This document shows, piece after piece, positions 22,342-28,953 of a DNA stretch of 28,953 nt. Origin of the DNA: QHWK01 sp035315685 (GTDB taxonomy: Bacteria; Acidobacteriota; Vicinamibacteria; Vicinamibacterales; CAVVIG01); contig DATFXR010000211.1 in NCBI GenBank assembly GCA_035315685.1, positions 1 to 28,953 of the forward strand, in the 5' to 3' direction. Each line of letters starts with the position of its first letter. The first letter of the stretch is position 1. Position numbers and translations under genes: made by a program. The notes under the pieces were generated by a model. The model made no database searches and had not been told where the DNA came from. It was given only the letters and a program-made list of their open reading frames with translations.

Positions 22342-22844
22342 CGGGCACCTCCATCACCGATTGCGGCCTTCACTTTCTTGAGGCCCTCGGGGTCGCGCCC
22401 GACCTGCGTGAGCATCGCGTCGAGCTTTTCGTTGCCATCCAGCTTGGTGAGCAGGTCCGACAGTCGCTGGCGAACCTCGTACAGCTTTTTCAGCGACTCG
22501 ACCTGCTGGATGAGGTTCAGCGGCCCGAAGTCGTCGATCTGACGGAAGGTCAGCTCGACGTTCTGCTTGCCGCCGGCCTTCGACAGCTTGTTGTCGACCT
22601 GCAGGGCGAGTCGAGGCGAGATCGACGCCAGCACGTCGTTGAAGTTGTCACGATCGATCTCGATGAACTTCCGCTCCTTCAACGGCGGCGGAGCCTCGGT
22701 CAGCCTGCCGCTGAGATCAGCCAGGATCCCGACGACAAACGGCAGCTCCTTCTTCTGGATGGCTCCACCCACCTCCACGTCGTACGTGATCTGCACGCGC
22801 GAAGGCCGTACCCGATCGAGTTTGTGCTGCAGACTCTCAGGCAT
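22338..22844 (-). CDS. tssB: T6SS contractile sheath small subunit TssB
   Basis: 168 residues forming the other half of the sheath with TssC. Features: LDRVRPSRVQITYDVEVGGA at the N terminus, KKELPFVVGILADLSG (the LPF-V-G-ADL-G motif), KFIEIDRDNFNDVLASI, LRQLDDFGPLNL-type segment (FRQIDDFGPLNLIQQVE), and a C-terminal helix rich in charged residues. The ATG at 22844 follows AGGAG by about seven bases. Its stop overlaps the tssC start. It sits 74 bases after the tssA stop. Confidence 0.96.
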   Translation of the reverse strand: MPESLQHKLDRVRPSRVQITYDVEVGGAIQKKELPFVVGILADLSGRLTEAPPPLKERKFIEIDRDNFNDVLASISPRLALQVDNKLSKAGGKQNVELTFRQIDDFGPLNLIQQVESLKKLYEVRQRLSDLLTKLDGNEKLDAMLTQVGRDPEGLKKVKAAIGDGGAR

Positions 22845-22918
22845 ATGCGCTCCTGTTTCTGTTGACGACCGTTGTCAGACCCATGGCTCGGCCCCGTCGA
22901 TCTATGCGTCACCTGGTG

Positions 22919-24001
22919 CTACGGCTTCTCGCCAAGCTGCAGCATCCGGAAGATCTCCCCGAGCTGCGCGGAGTCGCGAACCAGCTCCGGCAGCAGTTGT
23001 TCGAGCGTCAGCCCGCCCCAGCCGATGGCCCGGCGGACCAGGAACGGCACCGGGCTATGCGGCTCGGTGCGGGTGAGGAAGTCGGCCGCTTCGGCCAGCC
23101 GCCGGTACGCCTCGGCGCGGGTGCGAATCGGCGGCGCCAGGTCGTGGCTGTCTTCGCGAACCTCGTCGAGCACGACCGGCGGCACCGGATCGGTTTCCAC
23201 GTCGGCGGGCTCATCGAACGTTCGCGCCGGCACGCCGCGGTTTTCGAGAGCGTTCGCGACCACGCGGATCGCCGCCGAAATCGTGTCGCGCAGCTTGCCA
23301 AGGCTCGGCGCCCTGGGACCGCAGCGCAGCGTCAGCACGTCAACGAGTTCATCGAGGGCGTGCAGCGCGCCGCGGCCCTCGGCGACGACAGCGGTCAGCC
23401 ACGTCGTCGACGTCGAGGCGACGCTCTTCTGAAAGCGCGCCTCGGTGAGCGCGTCCGCGGCCGGCTGCTGGCGCGGCCGGGTCGGACGGCGGCAGGCCAG
23501 TTCCCAGTCGGCGAGCGAATAGGCATCGAGCTCCTCGGTGTCGGGGCGGACGATCGGAATCAGCCGCACCGCGATCGACAACTTCTCGTCGATCCAGAAG
23601 ACCGGCGAGAGACGGTAGTCCAGATCGTCGTCGATGATCTCCGGATGGAGGTGGTCCCAGTAGGTGTCGCAAAGCCCGGCGATGAGGTGCAGGCCCTCGC
23701 GCAGACCGGCGAACCCGTGCATGCGGATCCACGCTTCGAGCAGCCACGCCGCGATCTGGACGTCCTTCGACTTCGTCTCGAGCGCGGCGAGGCACGCCTG
23801 TGCAACACCGGGCCAGTCGGCTCGCTTCAAGTCGGTCTTCCAGACTCCCTGCTCGAGGTCGGGATCGTCTTCGCGCCGCAATCCGGCGATGAGGTCGTAG
23901 GTGCCTTCGTAGCGAAGCGGCCCCCCGGTGGGATCGTCGGTCGAGATCGGCGTGAGCACGGCGTCGGCATCGAATCGAAACGCGCTGTCGATGACTGTCA
24001 T
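22919..24001 (-). CDS. tssA: T6SS assembly protein TssA
   Basis: 360 residues of the ImpA-N type TssA family, which helps assemble baseplate and sheath. Conserved N-terminal segment: PISTDDPTGGPLRYEGTYD, then DWPGVAQACLAALETKSKDVQIAAWLLEAW (the family's central W-rich helix) and GLHLIAGLCDTYWDHLHPE. A proline- and Ala-rich linker follows, then a C-terminal part with RAEAYRRLAEAADFLTRTEPHSPVPFLVRRAIGWG (seen here in pieces; H-S-P-V-P and the RAIGWG motif) ending LGEKP. The ATG at 24001 has GAGG five bases upstream and is 10 bases after the tssM stop. The frame remains open further up as a shadow of tssM. Confidence 0.93.
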   Translation of the reverse strand: MTVIDSAFRFDADAVLTPISTDDPTGGPLRYEGTYDLIAGLRREDDPDLEQGVWKTDLKRADWPGVAQACLAALETKSKDVQIAAWLLEAWIRMHGFAGLREGLHLIAGLCDTYWDHLHPEIIDDDLDYRLSPVFWIDEKLSIAVRLIPIVRPDTEELDAYSLADWELACRRPTRPRQQPAADALTEARFQKSVASTSTTWLTAVVAEGRGALHALDELVDVLTLRCGPRAPSLGKLRDTISAAIRVVANALENRGVPARTFDEPADVETDPVPPVVLDEVREDSHDLAPPIRTRAEAYRRLAEAADFLTRTEPHSPVPFLVRRAIGWGGLTLEQLLPELVRDSAQLGEIFRMLQLGEKP

Positions 24002-24011
24002 GGTTGCCTCG

Positions 24012-27000
24012 CTACGTGCCCGGACACGAAGTGGTCGCGGGCGCCTGCACGGGGAATTCCTCCGCGGTGATCGGATCCTGTTTGCCGGGTTGGAAGATGC
24101 GGACCCGGACGTAGAGACGGAAAGCCTCTGGCGGCGGCTGCGACGCGGCCACCACCGCGCGCCGCTCGGGATCCCGCTCGACCGGGATGTCGAAGCGCAA
24201 CGTGTTCGGTGCCGCTTCCGCGGTGGCAATCAGATCCGACGAAGCCGGATGGCCCGCCCGGAGGAGCGCCAGCAGCGACCACGTTCCCTGGAACTCCATT
24301 CGCACCGTGCGCGGTTCGACGAGGCGCCGCCACGCGGACGAGATCGCGATCGGCTTCTCTGGCGAGTCCTTCGCGAAGCGCATCGTGAGCTGCACCGGAT
24401 CACCCAGCACCCACTTCACCGGCTTCACCGGGTCGCCGTCGTGGATCGTCTGCCGGCCGATGTCCATCGACCACTGCGCGATCTCGGAGCCGCCGATCTC
24501 ACGATCGCGGTTGACGCGGAATTCGGGGACGATGTCGAGCGCCACGGCGCCGCCGGGCAGTTCGCGCGCCGCAGCGAACATCGGGTAGAGCGCGTCGATG
24601 CGCCGGAGGAATCTCGCCGGCTCCTCGCCGCACGACCGCGCTTGCAGCTGCGCGGCCAGCGACCGCCCGTTCTGCCGGTCGTAGACGCGCAGGAACTCCA
24701 GGACGTCCGCCGGCGCGGCGTCGCGCATGCCTTCGAGACTCTGCGTGAACGGGAATCGCGACGCCAGCAGCGTGTTGAAGGACTGCGCGATCGCCGCATA
24801 ACGAGCCTGCACGCCGGTACGCGCCAGCTCGCGGCAGTGCTTCGTGACGTCCTCGAGAAGATCGTTGCGGACGCCGATCAGGTAGCTGCCGCCGGCGCGC
24901 ACCGGTCCGAGGCCTGCGCCGGCGCCGCAGTCGTGATCGGGAACGACGAGCGGAAGACTGTCGCGCAGGAACGCATCGAGCGAGGCCAGACCGCTGCCGG
25001 CGATCTTCTGGTCGAACGTCGTCACATCGTCGACGATGCCCGACCAGCGGCGAGTGAGCGTCGTGACGCCGTGCGTCGCCGACAGGAAGCGGACCAGCGG
25101 CTCGGCCTCCAGCGCGTAACGGCGCAGGCTTTCGCGCTGCTCGTCGACGAAGCCGGCCCACCGTTTGGCGACATCCGCCGGCGACGGCGCGCCGCTCTGC
25201 ACGTCGAACAACGCGGCGAACACCGCGTCGGTCTGCCGGGCGAAGATGAACGGGTGGCGCGCGGCGGCGTCGCGCTCGAGACGCTGCAGCGCGTCGGTGG
25301 CCTGCTGGTTGAGTGCGGTTTCGAGATGGCGGGCGAACGTCTCGTCGCCGTTCTCGAGAAACGGCAACATCCGGCTGATCTTGGTGAGCCGCGCACCGAG
25401 CTGCGCAATGGCAGCGGACAGCGCGGCGGGCTCGGCCGGCAGCGGTTCGCCTTCGGTCACATCGAAGGCAAGGCGCGCGGCAAGGCCGGCCGCGACATCC
25501 TCTTCGAGCGCCGCGACCAGCGGATGCCGGTAGGTGGGCCCAAGGTGCGGGAAGGCGCCGCTCCGGTATTTGTCGAACGACTCGTAGAGCGCGACCGCGT
25601 GATCGATCGCTTCGGGCCGCCACGTCGGGCGCTGCGGCAGCGTCATGTCCCCTTCGGTGCTCGGCAGCGCCGTTCGGAAGTCGTGCGACTGGAGATCGTC
25701 GAACGACGCCTTGAGCCCGGCGACCCCTTCACCGAGCACGAGGCCTTTCTCGCCTTTGTCGAGCAGCGGTCCGAACGGTTCGATGCTCGCGACGAGCAGC
25801 GTGCCGCTCAGGTTGTCGCGCTGCGCCGCGATCTGGCGAATCACCGGCGACAGGTCCGGCCTGAGCTCTTCGCACAGGCTGGTCGAGGCGATCGCCTTGA
25901 ACGGCGACTGATCGAGAACCGGCAGCCGCAGCTCACCCGATCGCGCGCCGATCGCTGCCCAGGTGTTCACCGCTTGCGACAGCGTGTTCGTCTCCTCGAC
26001 CAGATCCATGAGGTCGGCGCCCTCGCTGACCATCGACTTCCACTGCTCGACGAACCGCTGCTCTGACGCGCGGACTGGATTCCGATCGCCGAACCACGAG
26101 GCGGCGAACGCCTCGAGGCCTTCCCGCGCGCGCCGCTCGACCAGTCCGGCGAGCGGACCGCAGTCGACTTTGTGCGCCGTGGCATCGCGAAGCGCGTGGC
26201 CGTACGGCTCTTCGGGCACGTTCAGCCGCTGCATGCCCGAGTGGCCCGTCACGTAGTTCCCGAGATCCGCCAGTTCGTTGACGTCACCGGACTCGTGCGA
26301 GCTGAGCTTGGCATACCGGAAGTAGTTCTCGACGTAGAGCCGGTAGTCCGCTGCAAACCGCTCGAGCGCGGCGTAGTGCGCGCTGTCGGCGAGCGTCGGC
26401 TTCGCGCGGCCGGTATCGTCCTCGTCGGGAACCGCAGCGGGGTTCCAGGCAAACACCGAGCGACCCTTTTCCTCGAGGCCGCTGCGGAAGTCCGGCAGGA
26501 TGACCTCGCCGAAGGTCGCCTGCAGGACGCGCTCGACCGCCGGTCGGAGCGACGCTACGAGAGATGCCGGCAGGAAGATCGAACGGGGGCGATCGTCACC
26601 GAGGCGCGCCAGCCCCTGCACGAGGTGATACCCGCGCGCAATCCGCTCTTCGACTGTCGGATTGAGCTCGCCCTTCGCCGTCCTGATGCGCTGATCGAAC
26701 GCCGTGCTGACATCGCTGAAGAACGCATCGAACCCATCCCGGACCCCCTGCAGACGCGCGTTCGCCCACAGCGTGCCCGAGAGCAGCACAACGGCCAACA
26801 AGGCGGCGGCAACCTGCGCCGCGACGCTCACCCGGTTGCGCGCAACCGCGGCGCCCGGCAGCGGCAGCGCAAGACCTCGCTCCGAGAAGACTTTGCGGTT
26901 GAGAAGATCGCCGACAAAACTGATCGGCAGCCGCGAGCCTGCAGGTCCGGCCGTCATCGCGGTGTCGCGACGATCGGGCCCGAGGCCACTCAGGTAGAAC

Positions 27001-27968
27001 CCGCGGAACAACGACGCCGACCGGTAGACGCTCGGCCGGAACATCTCGTCGAGCAGCGACCGGAGCGGATCGGCGATGCGCTGCAATTCGCCCGAGAACA
27101 GAAACAGCTCGGAGGGATGCTCGAGGTGCCTGCTGGCGGCAAACAGCTCCACCTGCAGCTGAACGATGCAGCGATGCAGCTCGGCGAACGCCTCGTCGAT
27201 CCAGCCGCCCTCGAACATGACGTCGGGCGCGTGCGGATTCGACCAGCCGATCATGTCCTGCTGCAGGTTGTCCGGCAGCGACTCGGTGAACGCCGTGAAA
27301 CCGGCGATCTGGTCGGCGTGCGTGATCACCACGTAGACGGGAACCGCGAAACCGAGATCGGCCTGCGCGAGCACCAGCCGCTCCCGGATCGTCGCGCCGA
27401 TGTCGTGCGTGCGCGCCTTCCAGCCCGGGTCGAGCAGCAGCGACGCCGGCACGGCGACGACGATGCCCTCCACCGGCCGCCGCGGCCGGTGGCGCTTCAG
27501 CAGCCGCAGCAGCGCGCGCCACCCGGTGACGTCGCCGCGCGCACCCGGCAGCGCGAGCGACGCCGCCACGTCGATGACGACGCCGCCATCGAAGTAGTGC
27601 CAGCCGATGCCGCTGACGGCGCGGCTCTCGCTCTGCGACTGCGGGTCGAGATGCGCCGTCGCGGGTGCGTGCCCGACGAGCGTCGTCTTGCCGGAATCGG
27701 CGGGACCAATCAGCAGGTACCACGGCACGCCGTATCGGAAATCGATCCCGCGCACGCTCTTGCGGAGGCGCGCCACCGAGTCGTCGAACGACGGCCGCAG
27801 GTCGCGCACCAGCGCGGGCAGCAGCGACTCCTGGTTCTTTTCCTCCGCCAGCTGAAGCTCGGTGTCCTTCGCCGCTCGCGCCCGGCGGCGCGCGCGCGAC
27901 GCCAGCACCGCCACCACGATGACCGCGGCGGTGAAGGCAAAGACGAGAAGGACGAGCGCGAGCAGCAT
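24012..27968 (-). CDS. tssM: T6SS inner-membrane complex protein TssM (IcmF)
   Basis: About 1318 residues, the large inner-membrane protein of the T6SS membrane complex, partner of TssL and TssJ. It starts with a membrane helix (MLLALVLLVFAFTAAVIVVA). The cytoplasmic NTPase-like part has a Walker A (GPADSGKTTLV), followed by VVIDVAAS and VYVVITHADQI (the family's D and NK/TxxD-type motifs). A second membrane helix lies about residues 376-402 (VSVAAQVAAALLAVVLLSG). The periplasmic part ends in a beta-rich domain (PEAFRLYVRVRIFQPGKQD). Start: ATG at 27968, 2 bases after the tssL stop. A GTG at 27974 overlapping it is also possible. Confidence 0.94.
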   Translation of the reverse strand: MLLALVLLVFAFTAAVIVVAVLASRARRRARAAKDTELQLAEEKNQESLLPALVRDLRPSFDDSVARLRKSVRGIDFRYGVPWYLLIGPADSGKTTLVGHAPATAHLDPQSQSESRAVSGIGWHYFDGGVVIDVAASLALPGARGDVTGWRALLRLLKRHRPRRPVEGIVVAVPASLLLDPGWKARTHDIGATIRERLVLAQADLGFAVPVYVVITHADQIAGFTAFTESLPDNLQQDMIGWSNPHAPDVMFEGGWIDEAFAELHRCIVQLQVELFAASRHLEHPSELFLFSGELQRIADPLRSLLDEMFRPSVYRSASLFRGFYLSGLGPDRRDTAMTAGPAGSRLPISFVGDLLNRKVFSERGLALPLPGAAVARNRVSVAAQVAAALLAVVLLSGTLWANARLQGVRDGFDAFFSDVSTAFDQRIRTAKGELNPTVEERIARGYHLVQGLARLGDDRPRSIFLPASLVASLRPAVERVLQATFGEVILPDFRSGLEEKGRSVFAWNPAAVPDEDDTGRAKPTLADSAHYAALERFAADYRLYVENYFRYAKLSSHESGDVNELADLGNYVTGHSGMQRLNVPEEPYGHALRDATAHKVDCGPLAGLVERRAREGLEAFAASWFGDRNPVRASEQRFVEQWKSMVSEGADLMDLVEETNTLSQAVNTWAAIGARSGELRLPVLDQSPFKAIASTSLCEELRPDLSPVIRQIAAQRDNLSGTLLVASIEPFGPLLDKGEKGLVLGEGVAGLKASFDDLQSHDFRTALPSTEGDMTLPQRPTWRPEAIDHAVALYESFDKYRSGAFPHLGPTYRHPLVAALEEDVAAGLAARLAFDVTEGEPLPAEPAALSAAIAQLGARLTKISRMLPFLENGDETFARHLETALNQQATDALQRLERDAAARHPFIFARQTDAVFAALFDVQSGAPSPADVAKRWAGFVDEQRESLRRYALEAEPLVRFLSATHGVTTLTRRWSGIVDDVTTFDQKIAGSGLASLDAFLRDSLPLVVPDHDCGAGAGLGPVRAGGSYLIGVRNDLLEDVTKHCRELARTGVQARYAAIAQSFNTLLASRFPFTQSLEGMRDAAPADVLEFLRVYDRQNGRSLAAQLQARSCGEEPARFLRRIDALYPMFAAARELPGGAVALDIVPEFRVNRDREIGGSEIAQWSMDIGRQTIHDGDPVKPVKWVLGDPVQLTMRFAKDSPEKPIAISSAWRRLVEPRTVRMEFQGTWSLLALLRAGHPASSDLIATAEAAPNTLRFDIPVERDPERRAVVAASQPPPEAFRLYVRVRIFQPGKQDPITAEEFPVQAPATTSCPGT

Positions 27969-27970
27969 GG

Positions 27971-28774
27971 TCACTGAAGCCGTTCCAGCTGTTCGATCTG
28001 GCTCTGAATGGTGGCGAGGCGGTCACGGATCGGGCCGCTCAGGTTCATCCACACGATCTGCGAGCCCACCAGCCACGCCACCACGACGGCCGCCGCCGCC
28101 CACCACCAGAGGCGCGGACTGCGGAGCTTGCGGCCTTCACCGCTCGTGATCGTGGACTCGTAGCACTGCGGCACGATCTTGCGGAACGGGTCGGTCAGAT
28201 CGGGCCGCTTGCCGAAGATGAACTGATAGAGACGCTGCTTGTAGCCGTCGATCGCGCCAAGGTCGTCGCGTCCGAGATACCGGCCGCGAAATCCGAGCGC
28301 GAGCGCGGTCAGGTAGACGGCCGCCAGCTCGACGTCGCGCGGGTCGGCGCGGTCGAGCAGCGCCTCGATGCGCGCGAACAGCGCTTCGCCCGCGCACCTC
28401 GTGCCGTACTGCTCGGTCTCGAGGAGGTTCGCGCGCCAGTACGAGGCGCCGCTCCACGGCAGCTCGACGAACACCTCGTCGGCGGCGGCGACCATCACAT
28501 ACTGCGCCTGCCGGTAGTACTCGAGTACGGGACCCGACGCCCATCGCGTCATGTCCGCCTGCTGGCCGCGCAGGTGATAGAGCAATCGTTCGCGCGTCGC
28601 GGTCGACGCCGGCACGATCGCGGTCGTCGTGGCCGGCTCCTGGCTGGCCGGCGCCATCGCCGGCGCCAGCGCCGCCGTGCGCTGCGCTTCGACTTCCTTC
28701 CAGAACGCGCGGAACTGCTCGAAGACAGAAATGGCGGGTCTTCGGCCGCGATCGATATGTGCGACGGCGGTCAT
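27971..28774 (-). CDS. tssL: T6SS inner-membrane protein TssL (DotU-type)
   Basis: 267 residues, the T6SS membrane-complex partner of TssM. The cytoplasmic DotU-like domain shows VMVAAADEVFVELPWSGASYW (the DE-x-x-x--W pattern), LLETEQYGTRCAGEALF, YLTALALGFRGRYL (the GFxGRY motif) and IDGYKQRLYQFIFG. One membrane helix lies near the C terminus (LWWWAAAAVVVAWLVGSQ, about residues 224-244), with a short outside tail. There is no fused OmpA or SPOR peptidoglycan-binding domain, so attachment to the wall must come from another protein. The 20-residue Ala/Pro-rich linker after residue 34 is unusual. The ATG at 28774 is three bases after the upstream stop. Confidence 0.93.
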   Translation of the reverse strand: MTAVAHIDRGRRPAISVFEQFRAFWKEVEAQRTAALAPAMAPASQEPATTTAIVPASTATRERLLYHLRGQQADMTRWASGPVLEYYRQAQYVMVAAADEVFVELPWSGASYWRANLLETEQYGTRCAGEALFARIEALLDRADPRDVELAAVYLTALALGFRGRYLGRDDLGAIDGYKQRLYQFIFGKRPDLTDPFRKIVPQCYESTITSGEGRKLRSPRLWWWAAAAVVVAWLVGSQIVWMNLSGPIRDRLATIQSQIEQLERLQ

Positions 28775-28776
28775 CG

Positions 28777-28953
28777 TCAGGTCGCCGTGACGTCCGGCTC
28801 GTAGACGTACAAGTAAATCGCCTCCGGCCGCACGCCGGCGGAGGTTCCCAATACCAGCAGGTCGTCACCCGCGGTGAGCACTTCGGCATCGGGCACGAGC
28901 TCGAAGAGGTGAAGTCCACGCGGCGGCCGCAGTTCGCCGATGTGCTCGGCGTA
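28777..28953 (-). CDS. C-terminal fragment of a gene upstream of tssL, possibly TssK
   Basis: A minus-strand frame enters from the right edge and ends in TGA at 28777-28779, giving 58 residues. The last part includes PPRGLHLFELVPDAEVLTAG, then VLGTSAGVRPEAIYLYVYEP and DVTAT. TssK often precedes tssL, and its C-terminal domain is beta-rich, so TssK is a plausible reading. I do not see a TssK signature in the visible residues, so this is position-based. An FHA- or TssJ-type protein, or an unrelated protein, remains possible. The stop lies two bases before the tssL ATG, so it belongs to the same operon. Confidence 0.45.
   Translation of the reverse strand, partial: YAEHIGELRPPRGLHLFELVPDAEVLTAGDDLLVLGTSAGVRPEAIYLYVYEPDVTAT

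Noticed and set aside
20740..22542. 600-codon open frame on the plus strand opposite tssC
   Set aside because: Antisense shadow: composition dominated by Arg, Val and Leu, no motif, and it covers clear tssC and part of tssB.
26172..27977. 601-codon open frame on the plus strand opposite tssM
   Set aside because: Antisense shadow of tssM, with Arg/His-rich translation and no motif.

Overview
The window is a high-GC bacterial chromosome segment with tightly packed genes. It looks like an Acidobacteriota genome, perhaps class Vicinamibacteria. That placement is inferred from the gene mix, the GC content and the many short intergenic and in-gene repeats; no rRNA or other decisive marker is present. 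I see no tRNA, rRNA, insertion sequence, phage integrase or CRISPR array.

Left part (1-7000) is ordinary metabolism: the start of a BRCT-domain protein running off the left edge, a glucokinase (glk), a 66-aa protein of unknown function, a secreted GH88/GH105-type glycosidase, and a 1180-aa flavoprotein that joins a GltD-like and a PyrK-like reductase in one chain. Middle part (7000-12500) holds a DUF3108 protein behind a promoter overlapped by an inverted repeat, a duplicated hairpin element, and a minus-strand run OMP - Ig/PKD lipoprotein - egtB - egtD. The last two make ergothioneine, and their reading frames overlap by 26 bp.

Right part (12600-28953) is a type VI secretion (T6SS) locus. 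The minus strand reads, in transcription order, an unidentified fragment - tssL - tssM - tssA - tssB - tssC - hcp - tssE - tssF. Converging on it from the left is tssG - vgrG - a MORN/YwqK-like protein - a DUF4280 PAAR-like tip protein - a small membrane protein. tssB/tssC form the sheath, hcp the tube, tssA/E/F/G assembly and baseplate parts, tssL/tssM the membrane complex, and vgrG plus the DUF4280 protein the spike. tssH (clpV) and tssJ are not in the window, and tssK is not securely identified. Just before tssG lie a stand-alone DUF4157 protein, a domain best known from eCIS-associated proteins and polymorphic toxins, and a convergent 152-aa protein whose core resembles a C-terminal module I recall from such toxins. 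They are the best effector candidates here.

A recurring theme is short repetitive DNA. Three genes contain in-frame tandem arrays of 9-bp units (GH88 near its N terminus, the flavoprotein in a linker, EgtB in a loop). Hairpin-rich elements sit at gene junctions (7828-8026, 17754-17936, 20716-20833), and two oppositely oriented G-quadruplex-type motifs flank the start of the GH88 gene.
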